From NCBI GenBank assembly GCA_963834015.1, contig CAWIAG010000004.1, positions 2,105,144-2,169,143 of the forward strand: a stretch of 64,000 nt of DNA, read 5' to 3'. Origin of the DNA: FEN-1297 sp963834015. Lineage in GTDB: Bacteria > Bacteroidota > Ignavibacteria > Ignavibacteriales > Ignavibacteriaceae. Shown one piece after another: positions 1 through 9,654 of this stretch (position 1 is the first letter of the stretch; every line of letters starts with the position of its first letter). The notes beneath the pieces were generated by a model that had not been told where the DNA came from, made no database searches, and worked only from the letters and a program-made list of their open reading frames with translations. The translations under genes were made by a program, and so were the position numbers.

Positions 1-1
1 C

Positions 2-472
2 GGGTTCAGGATCCGGTTAAGCCATATCAGTACACATCTTGCTGACGGAAGTTATAATAAATCCACTGATGAATGGAACAACGGCATGGATCCCTTTGTT
101 TATAGCCGGGAGTTTATTGACGTTTTCCCTTTTTATCAGGTTGGTACTTTGCGGGGATATATAGGCCTAACTTATTTATTCCATGTAATACCTGATCTTT
201 TTGGAAAGGAAATTTATCAGGCGGGGTTCGATTATTACTTAACTTCAATGCCAGTAAAAGTTTTCACCCCATATATTGCTTATGATTTTAAGCTTGCCAA
301 AATTTACACATATACCGGAAATAATGTGATTGATGCCGGTATTAAGTTTGGAAAATACGATAAAAAAGGGTTTAGCATTTATTATTCATATTCGTCGGGT
401 AAAAGTATTCACGGCCAATATTACAATTTAAATGAAAACTATTCCTTAATTGGTGTAAATTTGGATTTGTAA
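2..472 (+). CDS. DUF1207-family protein, C-terminal part
   Basis: The reading frame is open from the window edge to a TAA at 470-472, so the true start lies upstream. The visible N-terminal segment has the histidine/serine-rich pattern SHISTHLAD followed by an RE-containing stretch, which resembles the conserved core of DUF1207 proteins (roughly HxSSHLxDE, then S-R-E). The rest is rich in alternating aromatic and hydrophobic residues and ends in GVNLDL, as expected for outer-membrane beta strands. The function of DUF1207 is not known. The stop is 1 nt before the start of the M50 protease gene, so the two are probably cotranscribed. The family call rests on motif recall only. Confidence 0.6.
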   Translation, partial: GFRIRLSHISTHLADGSYNKSTDEWNNGMDPFVYSREFIDVFPFYQVGTLRGYIGLTYLFHVIPDLFGKEIYQAGFDYYLTSMPVKVFTPYIAYDFKLAKIYTYTGNNVIDAGIKFGKYDKKGFSIYYSYSSGKSIHGQYYNLNENYSLIGVNLDL

Positions 473-473
473 A

Positions 474-1637
474 ATGCCGGAATATTATAACGATACATAT
501 GAAAGAAATGAAGGAGATGCCGTAATAAGCAAGGATAAGAAAAATTATATTCTGCATACAGGGCTCTTTATCCTCACATTCATTACTTGTACATTTGCCG
601 GTGCGCAGTGGATAAGTACTCAGCCCGGGCCTTATGAATTATCATTTCTACTTAAAGGACTCCCGTATTCTATTTCAATTATGTTTATAATTTCATGTCA
701 TGAATTCGGTCATTACTTTGCAGCAAGATATCATAAAGTTAAAGCAACTCTGCCATTTTATATACCTTTTCCGCCGATCCCGTTATTTATTAATTTTGGA
801 ACCATGGGGGCGGTCATCAAAACGAAATCTGCAATATATTCAAAGAAAGCAATGTTTGATATTGGTATTGCAGGGCCATTAGCCGGGTTCATTGCTTGCT
901 TAATTGTTCTTTTTTATGGATTTACGCATGTCCCCGGAATAAATTATTTACTGGCAATACATCCCGATTTCTTTTCTCCGAATTTTGGAAAAAATGCAAT
1001 TGATTTAGGATTTGGGAATACGCTCCTTTTTTCATTTTTTAAACTTATATTTATTCATGGCCATGAATTTTTTCCGCCGATGTCTGAAATTTATCATTAT
1101 CCTTATTTATGCGTAGGCTGGTTTGGATTGTTTATTACGGCTATGAATATGATCCCAATAGGGCAGTTGGATGGAGGACATGTAGCCTATACTATGTTTG
1201 GAGATTTAAGGCACAGTAAAATTGCAGCGTTTTTTTTAATTGCTCTAATAGCATTGGGTACTCTGGGAGTTACCGAAGCAACTCCGGGATTGGTAGCAAG
1301 TTTAGGATGGATGGGCTGGCTTTTTTTGCTGATTCCTTTGTTATTTATCTCCAGGATAATTAAAGAAATAAAAAAAATAAGATTTGCTTTGTTCTTCCTT
1401 ATTATTGTTATTATATCTATCATTATTTTAGGGAGTGCTGAATGGGTTCTAAAGTTTAGCACTAATTTGGGTTGGATCGGCTGGCTTATCTGGGCGATGC
1501 TTTTGTTTTTCGTGATAAAGCTGAAACATCCTATAGTACCGGATGAAAGGGAACTTGGTTCTAAAAGAAAATTTCTTGGTTATTTGAGTTTTTTTATTTT
1601 AATAATATCCTTTTCCCCTACGCCTTTTATTGTGTAG
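474..1637 (+). CDS. Site-2-protease-like M50 metalloprotease
   Basis: This is a polytopic membrane zinc protease of the M50 family, 387 aa. The zinc site is visible as HEFGH at residues 76-80 inside a hydrophobic segment, and the second-site aspartate lies in the LDGGH motif near residue 233. FIPFPPIPLFINFGTMGAV-like sequence after HEFGH is the usual hydrophobic loop of bacterial S2P homologues. About eight hydrophobic segments are evident, including two extra ones at the C-terminus. Such proteases cleave membrane-embedded substrates such as anti-sigma factors or signal-peptide remnants, but the substrate here is unknown. No PDZ domain is seen between the motifs. The start nearly abuts the preceding gene. 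Confidence 0.88.
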   Translation: MPEYYNDTYERNEGDAVISKDKKNYILHTGLFILTFITCTFAGAQWISTQPGPYELSFLLKGLPYSISIMFIISCHEFGHYFAARYHKVKATLPFYIPFPPIPLFINFGTMGAVIKTKSAIYSKKAMFDIGIAGPLAGFIACLIVLFYGFTHVPGINYLLAIHPDFFSPNFGKNAIDLGFGNTLLFSFFKLIFIHGHEFFPPMSEIYHYPYLCVGWFGLFITAMNMIPIGQLDGGHVAYTMFGDLRHSKIAAFFLIALIALGTLGVTEATPGLVASLGWMGWLFLLIPLLFISRIIKEIKKIRFALFFLIIVIISIIILGSAEWVLKFSTNLGWIGWLIWAMLLFFVIKLKHPIVPDERELGSKRKFLGYLSFFILIISFSPTPFIV

Positions 1638-1706
1638 ATTATAAAAAGATTATGTGTATTTTTTTTCCCCTTGAGGGAAGTCATTTTATAACAGATATTT
1701 ACATTG

Positions 1707-2480
1707 ATGAATAAATATATATTAATACTTATTCCCTTCATTTTTGGGGGATGCCAAAAAGATTTTAATTCGGTTATTGATACGCAGCCGGCAAATTCGC
1801 AGGTTTTAAGAATAATAATGGCCGATTCTGTTACCTTTAACCAGTCCGATTCATTAGTCGTTATCAGTGTGCAATTAAATTCTTCAACCGGAATTAAATC
1901 GGTGGAAGCAAATATTATTGCATCTGATTTAACACAGTTAAATAGTTTACCCATAACGCTGTACGATAACGGAGATCTTGCGGATAATGGAGATAGTATA
2001 AAAGGCGATAATATTTATTCTAATAAATATCCTTTTAGCAGTTATAATCCTAATGGAACTTATACTGTTCAGTATTTTACGGTAGACAATAAGGATAATA
2101 CACAAATGGTTGCAGAACATTCTTTTGTTTACAATAATAATCAAACTGCAGCAGCCCCTGTTATCTCGAATTTGACTGCTCCCGATACAGTAACAATCGG
2201 GTCTCAGGCATTCCCAATATATCTTTCGATACAGGTAGAGGATGCTAATGGATTCAGCGACGTCAGATCGGTTTATTTTAATTCTTTTATTCCACCTAAT
2301 GGCCAGCCTTCGTCCGGCAATCCCTTTATTATGAATAATGACGGCAATGGTCTTTATTCCCTTACTGTTCAATTGCCGGCTACCGGAGTACCGAAAGGAA
2401 CTTACTTATGGGAATTTGAAGCAGTGAGCAATGAAGGTTTAACGAGCAACATAATCACTCATTATATAGTTGTCAAATGA
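1707..2480 (+). CDS. Lipoprotein with two Ig-like domains
   Basis: The predicted product has a short hydrophobic N-terminus ending in the lipobox FGGC, so it should be lipidated and anchored in the envelope. I prefer the ATG at 1707; a TTG directly before it at 1704 is possible. After the cysteine there are two beta-rich repeats of about 110 aa, each carrying a DNG-x-DxGDxxxGDxIYS-like or NDGNGLYSLTV-like pattern followed by a GTY...F-A-x-x sequence, typical of extracellular Ig-like folds. No catalytic motif is visible. Its stop overlaps the start of the next gene by 4 nt, so the two are translationally coupled and may form a surface complex. Specific function unknown. Confidence 0.7.
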   Translation: MNKYILILIPFIFGGCQKDFNSVIDTQPANSQVLRIIMADSVTFNQSDSLVVISVQLNSSTGIKSVEANIIASDLTQLNSLPITLYDNGDLADNGDSIKGDNIYSNKYPFSSYNPNGTYTVQYFTVDNKDNTQMVAEHSFVYNNNQTAAAPVISNLTAPDTVTIGSQAFPIYLSIQVEDANGFSDVRSVYFNSFIPPNGQPSSGNPFIMNNDGNGLYSLTVQLPATGVPKGTYLWEFEAVSNEGLTSNIITHYIVVK

Positions 2481-4072
2481 AATTGAAATTAAAATTAATA
2501 ATTACTGTAATTACATCAATTATGTTTGCCGGTACACTATTCCCGCAAAATTTACCAAAAACATATAATATTAACAGAAATAAAAAGATTGGCAAAAATT
2601 CTGCCTATTCCGCCCCTAATAGCAATGGCATAACCGATATCATTGCTATGGGTGATACGGTTTGGCTCGGCACAGACGAAGGTGTTTCTCTGACAACTGA
2701 TGGTGGTAATAATTGGATAAATTTTACAGGTACACCGGCTTTTAGATATGAAGGAGCTTCTGCTTTGGGGTATGACAAATATAATGGAGTTTTTTGGGCA
2801 GCTACTGCAAATGATACTAATACGAGTGAGGGTACTTTGCCTCGAGGAAGCGGATTAAAATATACAAGCGATTTAGGCAAAACCTGGAATTCAATTCCTC
2901 AACCTGTAGATGCTGATTCCGATACAGTAATTGTTTATGGTAATAACAGGATACCAACGCTGGGTGTTACAGTGCCGGAACAAAATGTAATCTATGATAT
3001 AGGTTTTACTCCAAATACTATTTGGATTGCCTCGTGGGCAGCCGGATTAAGAAAAAGTTCCGATATGGGAAAATCTTGGCAGAGAGTTGTTCTTCCATTG
3101 GATGATATGGATTCTGTAAAACCGGCCGACACATTAAATTCTTGTTATTATCCCATCCCGAAAAATACGGTTTGCAGCACAACTAACAATAATTTGTTAG
3201 GATTTTCTATTGCAGTAGTGGATAGTTTAACTATTTACGTAGGTACTGCCGGAGGTATAAATAAATCAACAGACGGCGGAATTAGCTGGATAAAGTTTAA
3301 TCACCTTAACGAAACCAACCCGATAGCCGGTGATTGGGTTGCAGCATTAATCTACAACCAGTATAATCATACACTCTGGGCAGCAACAAGGCCAGCCAAT
3401 GGTTCAACAGAAATTTATGCAGTGAGCTATTCAATAGACGGGGGATTAAATTGGACTACTACATTGCCAAACCAAACAATTGAAAATTTTGCTGTTCAAA
3501 ATAACCGGGTAATCGCTGCAGCAGATGAAGATGCTTTCATGACCAGTGATCAGGGATTAAACTGGATTACCCCGGGCATAATTAAAGATGCCAATACGGG
3601 TATCACGTTAAACACTAATACCTTTTACTCTGCTGCATTTAAGGAAAATAATATCTGGCTCGGATCAAGCGAAGGCCTTGCAGAATTAACAGGCAGCACC
3701 AGCGGATGGATTGGGACGTGGAAAACTTTTACCGCATCTCAGCCGCTAAGTTCTTCATCAAGTAATACTTATGCGTATCCAAATCCATTTAATCCTAATA
3801 CCGACATATTAAAAATAAAATATAGTACGAATGGAAACAGTGTGCCCGTTACTATCAGGATATTTGATTTTAGCATGCATATTGTAAGAACGGTAATTCA
3901 AAGTGCACTGCGCGGAAATCCTACACATGTAGTTGACAATTCCAGCGGAACAATAGATTACTGGGATGGAAAAAATGACCGGGGAAGTGTTGTCCCCAAC
4001 GGAGTATACTTTTACAGGGTAGATGCGGGTTCCTTAAAACCCGTTTACGGAAAAGTATTAGTTATGCATTAA
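2477..4072 (+). CDS. Secreted BNR/YCF48-like propeller protein with FlgD-like Ig domain
   Basis: The 531-aa product starts with a Sec signal peptide (cleavage likely after residue 22, ...GTLFPQ). Residues about 45-420 contain Asp-box-like repeats (STDGG-x-SW, TSDLGKTWN, SSDMGKSWQ, TSDQGLNW), the hallmark of sialidase/BNR/YCF48-type beta-propellers. Residues about 425-531 match a FlgD-type Ig domain: YPNPFNPNTD, then WDGKNDRGSVVPNGVYFYRV. In this phylum that module is usual in exported proteins, but the end lacks the lysine-rich tail of a classical T9SS signal. It is coupled by ATGA overlap to the preceding lipoprotein. Propellers of this kind bind or scaffold; no enzymatic residues can be assigned. 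Confidence 0.75.
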   Translation: MKLKLKLIITVITSIMFAGTLFPQNLPKTYNINRNKKIGKNSAYSAPNSNGITDIIAMGDTVWLGTDEGVSLTTDGGNNWINFTGTPAFRYEGASALGYDKYNGVFWAATANDTNTSEGTLPRGSGLKYTSDLGKTWNSIPQPVDADSDTVIVYGNNRIPTLGVTVPEQNVIYDIGFTPNTIWIASWAAGLRKSSDMGKSWQRVVLPLDDMDSVKPADTLNSCYYPIPKNTVCSTTNNNLLGFSIAVVDSLTIYVGTAGGINKSTDGGISWIKFNHLNETNPIAGDWVAALIYNQYNHTLWAATRPANGSTEIYAVSYSIDGGLNWTTTLPNQTIENFAVQNNRVIAAADEDAFMTSDQGLNWITPGIIKDANTGITLNTNTFYSAAFKENNIWLGSSEGLAELTGSTSGWIGTWKTFTASQPLSSSSSNTYAYPNPFNPNTDILKIKYSTNGNSVPVTIRIFDFSMHIVRTVIQSALRGNPTHVVDNSSGTIDYWDGKNDRGSVVPNGVYFYRVDAGSLKPVYGKVLVMH

Positions 4073-4100
4073 TAATAAGCATATAGTTTTAAGGAATAAA

Positions 4101-5093
4101 TTGAAAAAAATTTTAATTATAATTTATTTACTGTTAACGGTAAGCGTTTTTTCGCAGCCTGTTTCAAGTGAGATAAGCAGTATGCCAGGAGCTTTTTCCC
4201 GTATGGGTTTCGGAGCAAGGGGGATGGGAATGGGAAATGCACTCTCCTCTGTAACGGAAGGGAACCTTGTCTCTTATTACAATCCCGCTCTTCCGGTTTT
4301 TCAGCAAGATAATTCATTCCAGACATCATATTCGTTTTTATCCCTGGACCGTTCGTTAAATTTTTTAAATTATACAAGACGGTTTGACTTTTATGCTTCC
4401 CATGATTCTTCAAGTCAGCCGAAGGCTACCGCAGGAGTAAGTATTGGTATAATTAATTCAGGGGTTAGCAATATTGACGGAAGGGATAATGACGGCAATC
4501 CAACCGGGAACCTCACTACCTCCGAAAATGAATTTTTTGTTGCCTTAGCAAATAAATTTTCATCAAAACTTGCAGTCGGCATTGCATTTAAGGTTTATTA
4601 TTATAATTTGTATCAGCAAATATCAGCCACCGGCGTTGGTTTTGATATGGGCGGTTTATATAGTTTGAATAAACATTGGAATATTTCATTTGTCCTTACA
4701 GATTTAAACAGCCAGTACAAATGGGATACTTCACCGGTTTATGATGAACTGGGTACTACTTCAACCGATAAATTCCCTACACTTAAAAAAATAGGCGTCA
4801 GCTATACTAATAATGAATTTGGGATAGTCGCCTCAGCGGAAGTGGAAAACAGCAACGGCGGGACGAATATTTTTCGAGGCGGCATTGAATATAATATTTT
4901 CAAAGACTTATATTTACGGTGTGGAATTGACCAAGTTAACCTTAGTAATTATGATTTTCCTTCTAATCCTTCTCTTGGATTTTCATACGTTCAGCCTATT
5001 GGGAATATAAAGATCGGCGTAGATTATGCATTTGTTGTTGAACCCTATTCCCCTGAGGACAGGCAGATTATTGGTATAAATATTAATTTCTGA
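4101..5093 (+). CDS. PorV/PorQ-family outer-membrane beta-barrel protein
   Basis: The start is TTG at 4101, with AAGGAA 8 nt upstream; it begins with a lysine-rich signal peptide ending ...SVFSQ. The mature N-terminus contains SRMGFGARGMGMGNA and then YYNPAL, the signature of the PorV/PorQ/UPF0164 family (relatives of FadL-type barrels). The chain ends in an aromatic residue (NINF), as outer-membrane barrels do. PorV acts in the T9SS as a shuttle for cargo to the surface attachment complex; family members also have unknown transport roles. The next gene encodes a second member, so this is a paralogous pair. Which one, if either, is the true PorV cannot be decided here. Confidence 0.78.
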   Translation: MKKILIIIYLLLTVSVFSQPVSSEISSMPGAFSRMGFGARGMGMGNALSSVTEGNLVSYYNPALPVFQQDNSFQTSYSFLSLDRSLNFLNYTRRFDFYASHDSSSQPKATAGVSIGIINSGVSNIDGRDNDGNPTGNLTTSENEFFVALANKFSSKLAVGIAFKVYYYNLYQQISATGVGFDMGGLYSLNKHWNISFVLTDLNSQYKWDTSPVYDELGTTSTDKFPTLKKIGVSYTNNEFGIVASAEVENSNGGTNIFRGGIEYNIFKDLYLRCGIDQVNLSNYDFPSNPSLGFSYVQPIGNIKIGVDYAFVVEPYSPEDRQIIGININF

Positions 5094-5111
5094 GTTTAGA
5101 AAATATCTTAT

Positions 5112-6008
5112 ATGAAAAAAATTATTTACTTTATTTTAATCTCCTGTACAACAATATCTGCACAATCTGCCGGGAACAGCGGGCTGGCATTTTTAAAGTT
5201 AGGATTTGGCGCACGAAATATATCAATGGGTGACGTTGGTACGGAAACTTCTAATGACGTGTCTGCATTCTTCTATAATCCTGCTAAACTTACCGATAAT
5301 GATGATAATGAAGTTATGATAATGCATAACTCATGGATACAGGGTACCACAAGTGAAATATTTGCTGTTAAAACTTCTGTTTGGGATCTGCCTCTCGCGT
5401 TTGGAGTTGATGTAACTAATATCGACAACATCGAGGTAAGAACGGCAGCTACAGACAATCCGGAAGCAACTTTCAATGCAAATTATTTTGCGGGCAGTGT
5501 TTCAACAGGATTTAATATTTTTGAAAATATTGCATTTGGAGCGACAATTAAATATTTATACGAAGGATTATATTCTGATGAAGCAACCGGCTGGGGTTTT
5601 GATTTCGGATTGAATTACACGACACCCATTGATGGATTAAATGCAGCAATGGTAATAAAAAATTTGGGTTCCACCAATGACTTGAAGAATGAAAGTACAA
5701 AACTGCCGACCGAATTCAGGATAGGCCCTGCATTTGAAATAAATTTATTTGAAAAGTTTGCAGTTACAGCGGCAATAGAGTTTCAGAAATACCTGCCTAC
5801 TTATGATTCACATATAAACTTCGGCGCTGAAATATTATATGACAATTTAGTTGCACTTAGAGCAGGATATCAATCTGCATATGAATCAAAAGGTTTTACC
5901 GCAGGTTTTGGATTAATCTGGGGTGGTTTTGGACTTGATTATGCCTACCAACCATTTAATGATGGATTAGGCGATGCTAATATTATTTCACTCAGGTTTA
6001 AATTTTAG
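5112..6008 (+). CDS. PorV/PorQ-family outer-membrane protein, second copy
   Basis: The 298-aa product has a signal peptide (cleavage near SAQS), then FLKLGFGARNISMGD and FFYNPAKL, the same two signatures as the upstream gene. It terminates in SLRFKF, a typical beta-signal ending in phenylalanine. The spacing of 18 nt from the preceding stop indicates an operon. Compared with its neighbour it is shorter and only moderately similar, so the pair is an old duplication. It probably sits in the outer membrane and assists T9SS cargo or hydrophobic solute passage. Confidence 0.78.
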   Translation: MKKIIYFILISCTTISAQSAGNSGLAFLKLGFGARNISMGDVGTETSNDVSAFFYNPAKLTDNDDNEVMIMHNSWIQGTTSEIFAVKTSVWDLPLAFGVDVTNIDNIEVRTAATDNPEATFNANYFAGSVSTGFNIFENIAFGATIKYLYEGLYSDEATGWGFDFGLNYTTPIDGLNAAMVIKNLGSTNDLKNESTKLPTEFRIGPAFEINLFEKFAVTAAIEFQKYLPTYDSHINFGAEILYDNLVALRAGYQSAYESKGFTAGFGLIWGGFGLDYAYQPFNDGLGDANIISLRFKF

Positions 6009-6149
6009 ATTTTTCCACGTGCTCAGTTAATATCTCAGCTAAAGCAGGAAATTTCAAATAATTTTATATTTCCCCTATCTTTTATTCACATTGTGAATTA
6101 TATGTATTATTTTTCCACAGCAATAATTTTCTATAAAATTTAATATAAT

Positions 6150-7129
6150 ATGATTGAATATTTCCCATTAAAAAATTCCGGAATTTCTTCAGAAGAGTGG
6201 GATTCTTTTATTGATTCTGCAGATAACGGTACAATGTTCCACAAGCGTTTATTTCTTTCATACCATCCAAAAGAGAGATTTGAAGATGCATCATTGGTTG
6301 TTAAAAAAGAAAACCAACTGCTTTCTTTATTTCCTGCTGTTTTAATTAATAGGGATGGATTGAAAATTCTTTCTTCTCATAGCGGAGCCTCTTACGGCGG
6401 ATTTGTATACAAACATAATCTAAATTTCAGGGAGGCCTTTGATTTAGTTGAATCATTACTAAGCTATGCAAAGGATTTGAAATGCGATAGAATACAGTTA
6501 ACTCCTCCTCCGATGATTTACAAAACTAAATATTCCGATTATATAGACTTTGCACTCGTAAAATATGATTTTAATTATTTAAAAGAGATGTCTCAAGCGT
6601 TGTTCAACTAGATGTGTCTAAAGATGAACTTCTTTCAACCTACCGTGCAGAAGCCCGTACTGCCGTTAAAAAAGCTATTAAACAGGGAATAGTGATAGCT
6701 GAATGTGAAAGATTTGCCGATTATTATGAAATATTAAAGAAAAATTTAAAAATGCGACACAATGTAAATCCAACTCATACCCTGGATGAATTATTGAAAT
6801 TAAAACGAATGTTTCCCGGGCAGATTCGACTTTGGGGAGCATTTCTTGGTGAAAAATTAATTGCCGGTGTTTGTAATTTTAGTGCCAACCCGCGGGTAGT
6901 ACTTGCTTTTTATATAAGCCACGACGAAGATTACCAGGAATACAGGGCGGTAAATTTACTATTCTATGAAATTATGAAAAGATACAAGGATGAAGGGTTC
7001 AATTTTTTAGATTTTGGAATATTTACGGTAAATATGGACCCTAATTGGGGACTTGGCAGGTTCAAAGAAAATTTTGGTGCAAGAGGAATCTTTAGAGATA
7101 CTTTTTTAAAAATCTTTAAAGAAATTTGA
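6150..7129 (+). pseudogene. FemAB-like GNAT acyltransferase, interrupted by a frameshift
   Basis: Two reading frames together encode one FemAB/BioF2-like (Acetyltransf_6) protein. The first part, 6150-6611, gives the N-terminal GNAT-like half (GTMFHKRLFLSYH; FPAVL). The second, in the -1 frame, carries the C-terminal half (AEARTAVKKAIKQG, then FGIFTVNMDPNWGLGRFKENFG). Reading the second frame backwards from its GTG at 6614 continues sensibly as SSVVQLDVSKDEL, which joins the first half near 6588-6592. A single missing base there explains everything. FemAB proteins transfer aminoacyl or acyl groups onto cell-wall or surface-glycan precursors. The gene lies at the head of a glycan cluster. Either it is recently inactivated or the base was lost in sequencing. 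Confidence 0.8.
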
Positions 7130-7134
7130 AACAA

Positions 7135-8211
7135 ATGCTAAAAATACTCCATTTAGCCCCGCAGAATTATGCAGGAGTTCCTTACAGCTTTTTTGATATG
7201 CATAATGCATGTGGAGATTATTCACGGCTGGTAACATTTCATAAAAATCCGCTGAACTTTCCCGAAGATATTTGCCTTGAATTGCCCTTGCCAACTTTTA
7301 ATTTTGCAAAAGCATGGCGCAGAAAAAAAGTTGCAGACTTAGAAAGACAAGGTTTAGTTAATACTGCTGTGTTTAAACCCAAAAACCTTCCTGAAAAAAT
7401 ATATTTTAAAGTTAATGATTTTTTAAGAAGTGGAAGAGTATTTGAATCCATCGTACAATATAAACTGGATGATTTCGATATTATTCACTACGATACCGGG
7501 CTGGATTTTTTCAGGAATTCCTCAGTAGCAAAAAAATGGAAGAAAGAAGGGAAAAAAATAGTCTGCTGTTATTACGGCAGTGATTTAAGAATTCGAGGCG
7601 TTATTAAGGAAATTGATGAAATTTCGGATCTGAATATTACTTCGGAATATGATCATCTTGCACTTAAAAAAGATTTGCATTATTTATTTTATCCGTACGA
7701 TTTTGCGGAACTGCCGCAAAAATCTATTGATGAAAATGAATTTGTAACAATTATTCATTCTCCGACGAATAGGAAATATAAAGGGACTGAATTAATTGTA
7801 TCTGTAATTGAAAAAATTAAAAAAGAAAAAAAAATCAATTTTCTGCTAATGGAAAATGTAGATAGAATTGAACTTCTCATAATAAAAAGCAAATGTGATG
7901 TGTCAATAGACCAGGTCGGGGGTAATATGGGTGGAACCGGGTACGGGAAAGCCGGGCTTGAAACCCTGGCGATGGGCATCCCAACAATAACCAATATGAC
8001 CAAAGCTTACAAAAATTGGCTGCCTGAAAATCCTTTTGTTGTTGCGAATGATGCTGATACACTTTATTCAAGATTAAATGAACTTATTGAAAGTAAAGAA
8101 CTTCGAAATGATATTGGTATTAGAGGTAAGAAATGGGTAAAAAAATATCATGGTTACGAGCAGGTAAATAAAAAGCTATACGAACTATACAAACTGAAAA
8201 ATATTATTTAA
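7135..8211 (+). CDS. Glycosyltransferase, GT-B type
   Basis: I take the ATG at 7135, giving an N-terminus of LKILHLAPQNYAG-type, a normal first beta strand for GT-B enzymes; a TTG at 7126 overlaps the preceding stop. The C-terminal half has the donor-site pattern GYGKAGLETLAMGIPTI followed by a helix ending in KKWVKKYHGYEQV, as in GT1/GT4 family sugar transferases. It probably adds a sugar to a surface polysaccharide from a nucleotide-sugar donor in the cytoplasm. It sits between the FemAB-like gene and a flippase, with gaps under 20 nt, so it is in the same operon. Donor and acceptor cannot be deduced. Confidence 0.8.
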   Translation: MLKILHLAPQNYAGVPYSFFDMHNACGDYSRLVTFHKNPLNFPEDICLELPLPTFNFAKAWRRKKVADLERQGLVNTAVFKPKNLPEKIYFKVNDFLRSGRVFESIVQYKLDDFDIIHYDTGLDFFRNSSVAKKWKKEGKKIVCCYYGSDLRIRGVIKEIDEISDLNITSEYDHLALKKDLHYLFYPYDFAELPQKSIDENEFVTIIHSPTNRKYKGTELIVSVIEKIKKEKKINFLLMENVDRIELLIIKSKCDVSIDQVGGNMGGTGYGKAGLETLAMGIPTITNMTKAYKNWLPENPFVVANDADTLYSRLNELIESKELRNDIGIRGKKWVKKYHGYEQVNKKLYELYKLKNII

Positions 8212-8229
8212 GCCAAAGACTTTCAACCG

Positions 8230-9654
8230 ATGCAGAACAGTAAAAGTTTATCCGGTTCAACAATATGGTACAGTTTCGGCAATTTTGTTGTCAGATCGAT
8301 GAGTTTTATTCTTCTTCCATTATACTCTCATATGATCTCGACAAATGATTTCGGCATATACTCGCTCCTGATGTCCTTTTATGCAATTGCTGCCGTGCTC
8401 TTTCAATCCGGAATGCAAAACGCTTTAATGAAGTATTACCTGGAAGCAGACGATATTGATCAAAAGAAAAAGATTTTTTCTTCAATAGTTAATTCTATCT
8501 GTTCACTTGGAGTATTATTTACAGTTACAGGAATTTTATTTTCCAAAGAAATTTCTCAATTTGTTTTGGGGGCTCCTCAATATTCAAAACTTACAGCATT
8601 ATTGTTCATATCATTATTTATTGATACGTTGGGATATTTCGGGCTGCACCTTCTAAAAACACAGATTAAAGCAAAAAAAGTTGTATCTTATTCTTTAGCG
8701 AGTGCAATTACAAATTTAATTTTAAATATTGTATTCGTTTATTCTTTAAAAATGGGTGTAGAAGGTATATTCCTTGCACAGATAATTTCGTCCCTTTTTC
8801 TCATTATTTTCTTAATTAAAGATATTTTTACTGATTATAAATTTACTATTGATTTTGATTTTATAAAAAAAGCCACCATATTTTCGCTGCCGATTATAAT
8901 TGGCGGAGTACTTTCTTCAGCCGTTGATGTATGCGATAGATTCTTCCTGAACTTTTTTACCGATAAAAATACCGTTGGAATATACAGCCTATCCTATAGA
9001 ATTGCTATAGTAATGAACGTATTTGTAATATCGTTCCGAACGGCATGGATACCTCATGCTTTGAATCTTTATAAAACATCCAACTCAGCGCTGATTTTTG
9101 GAAAGACATATTTAAAACTTCTTTCAATTGTTTTTTTAATTTTGATTACTGTAACTCTTTTTGCTCCCTTTCTTTTTAATATAAAATTATTCAATGTGTT
9201 TTTATTAGATAAGAACTATGAGCCGGGTTTAATTATCCTTCCTTATATTTTGCTCGGATATTTAATAAATGGTATAATAGCATTTTACTCATTATATCCT
9301 TTCATAAGTAATAAAAGCTATCATTTTCTAATTTCAGATGGTTTGGCTTTTCTAGTAAATATAGCACTTAATTTGATTCTAATCCCTGCTCTGGGAATGC
9401 TTGGCGCAGCAATTGCAACTACTGCTGCTTTTTTCATTGGCGCATTATATCTCTACTTCGTTTCCGTGAATAACATAACTATAATTTACCCGGTGAAGGA
9501 AATTCTCCAATTAATTTTTATAACGGCTATTGTATTTGTTTTAGGAATGCTTGAAAAAAGTTTTTATGCTGATATCCTTTTATTGCTTATTTATCTTGTT
9601 GTTATTAGCCGGGTAGCAAAGATTAAAGTTACCAGCCTAATTAAAATTAGTTAA
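8230..9654 (+). CDS. Polysaccharide flippase (Wzx/MATE-like)
   Basis: The 474-aa product is hydrophobic throughout, with about 12-14 membrane segments, and begins with the typical flippase N-terminus (S-G-S-T-I-W-Y-S-F-G-N-F, then LLPLYSHMISTNDFGIYSL). This matches the oligosaccharide flippase family (Wzx, MOP superfamily), which moves lipid-linked glycans across the inner membrane. It follows a glycosyltransferase by 18 nt and converges on another, overlapping the end of that gene by 18 nt. The substrate is presumably the glycan built by the neighbouring transferases. Confidence 0.85.
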   Translation: MQNSKSLSGSTIWYSFGNFVVRSMSFILLPLYSHMISTNDFGIYSLLMSFYAIAAVLFQSGMQNALMKYYLEADDIDQKKKIFSSIVNSICSLGVLFTVTGILFSKEISQFVLGAPQYSKLTALLFISLFIDTLGYFGLHLLKTQIKAKKVVSYSLASAITNLILNIVFVYSLKMGVEGIFLAQIISSLFLIIFLIKDIFTDYKFTIDFDFIKKATIFSLPIIIGGVLSSAVDVCDRFFLNFFTDKNTVGIYSLSYRIAIVMNVFVISFRTAWIPHALNLYKTSNSALIFGKTYLKLLSIVFLILITVTLFAPFLFNIKLFNVFLLDKNYEPGLIILPYILLGYLINGIIAFYSLYPFISNKSYHFLISDGLAFLVNIALNLILIPALGMLGAAIATTAAFFIGALYLYFVSVNNITIIYPVKEILQLIFITAIVFVLGMLEKSFYADILLLLIYLVVISRVAKIKVTSLIKIS

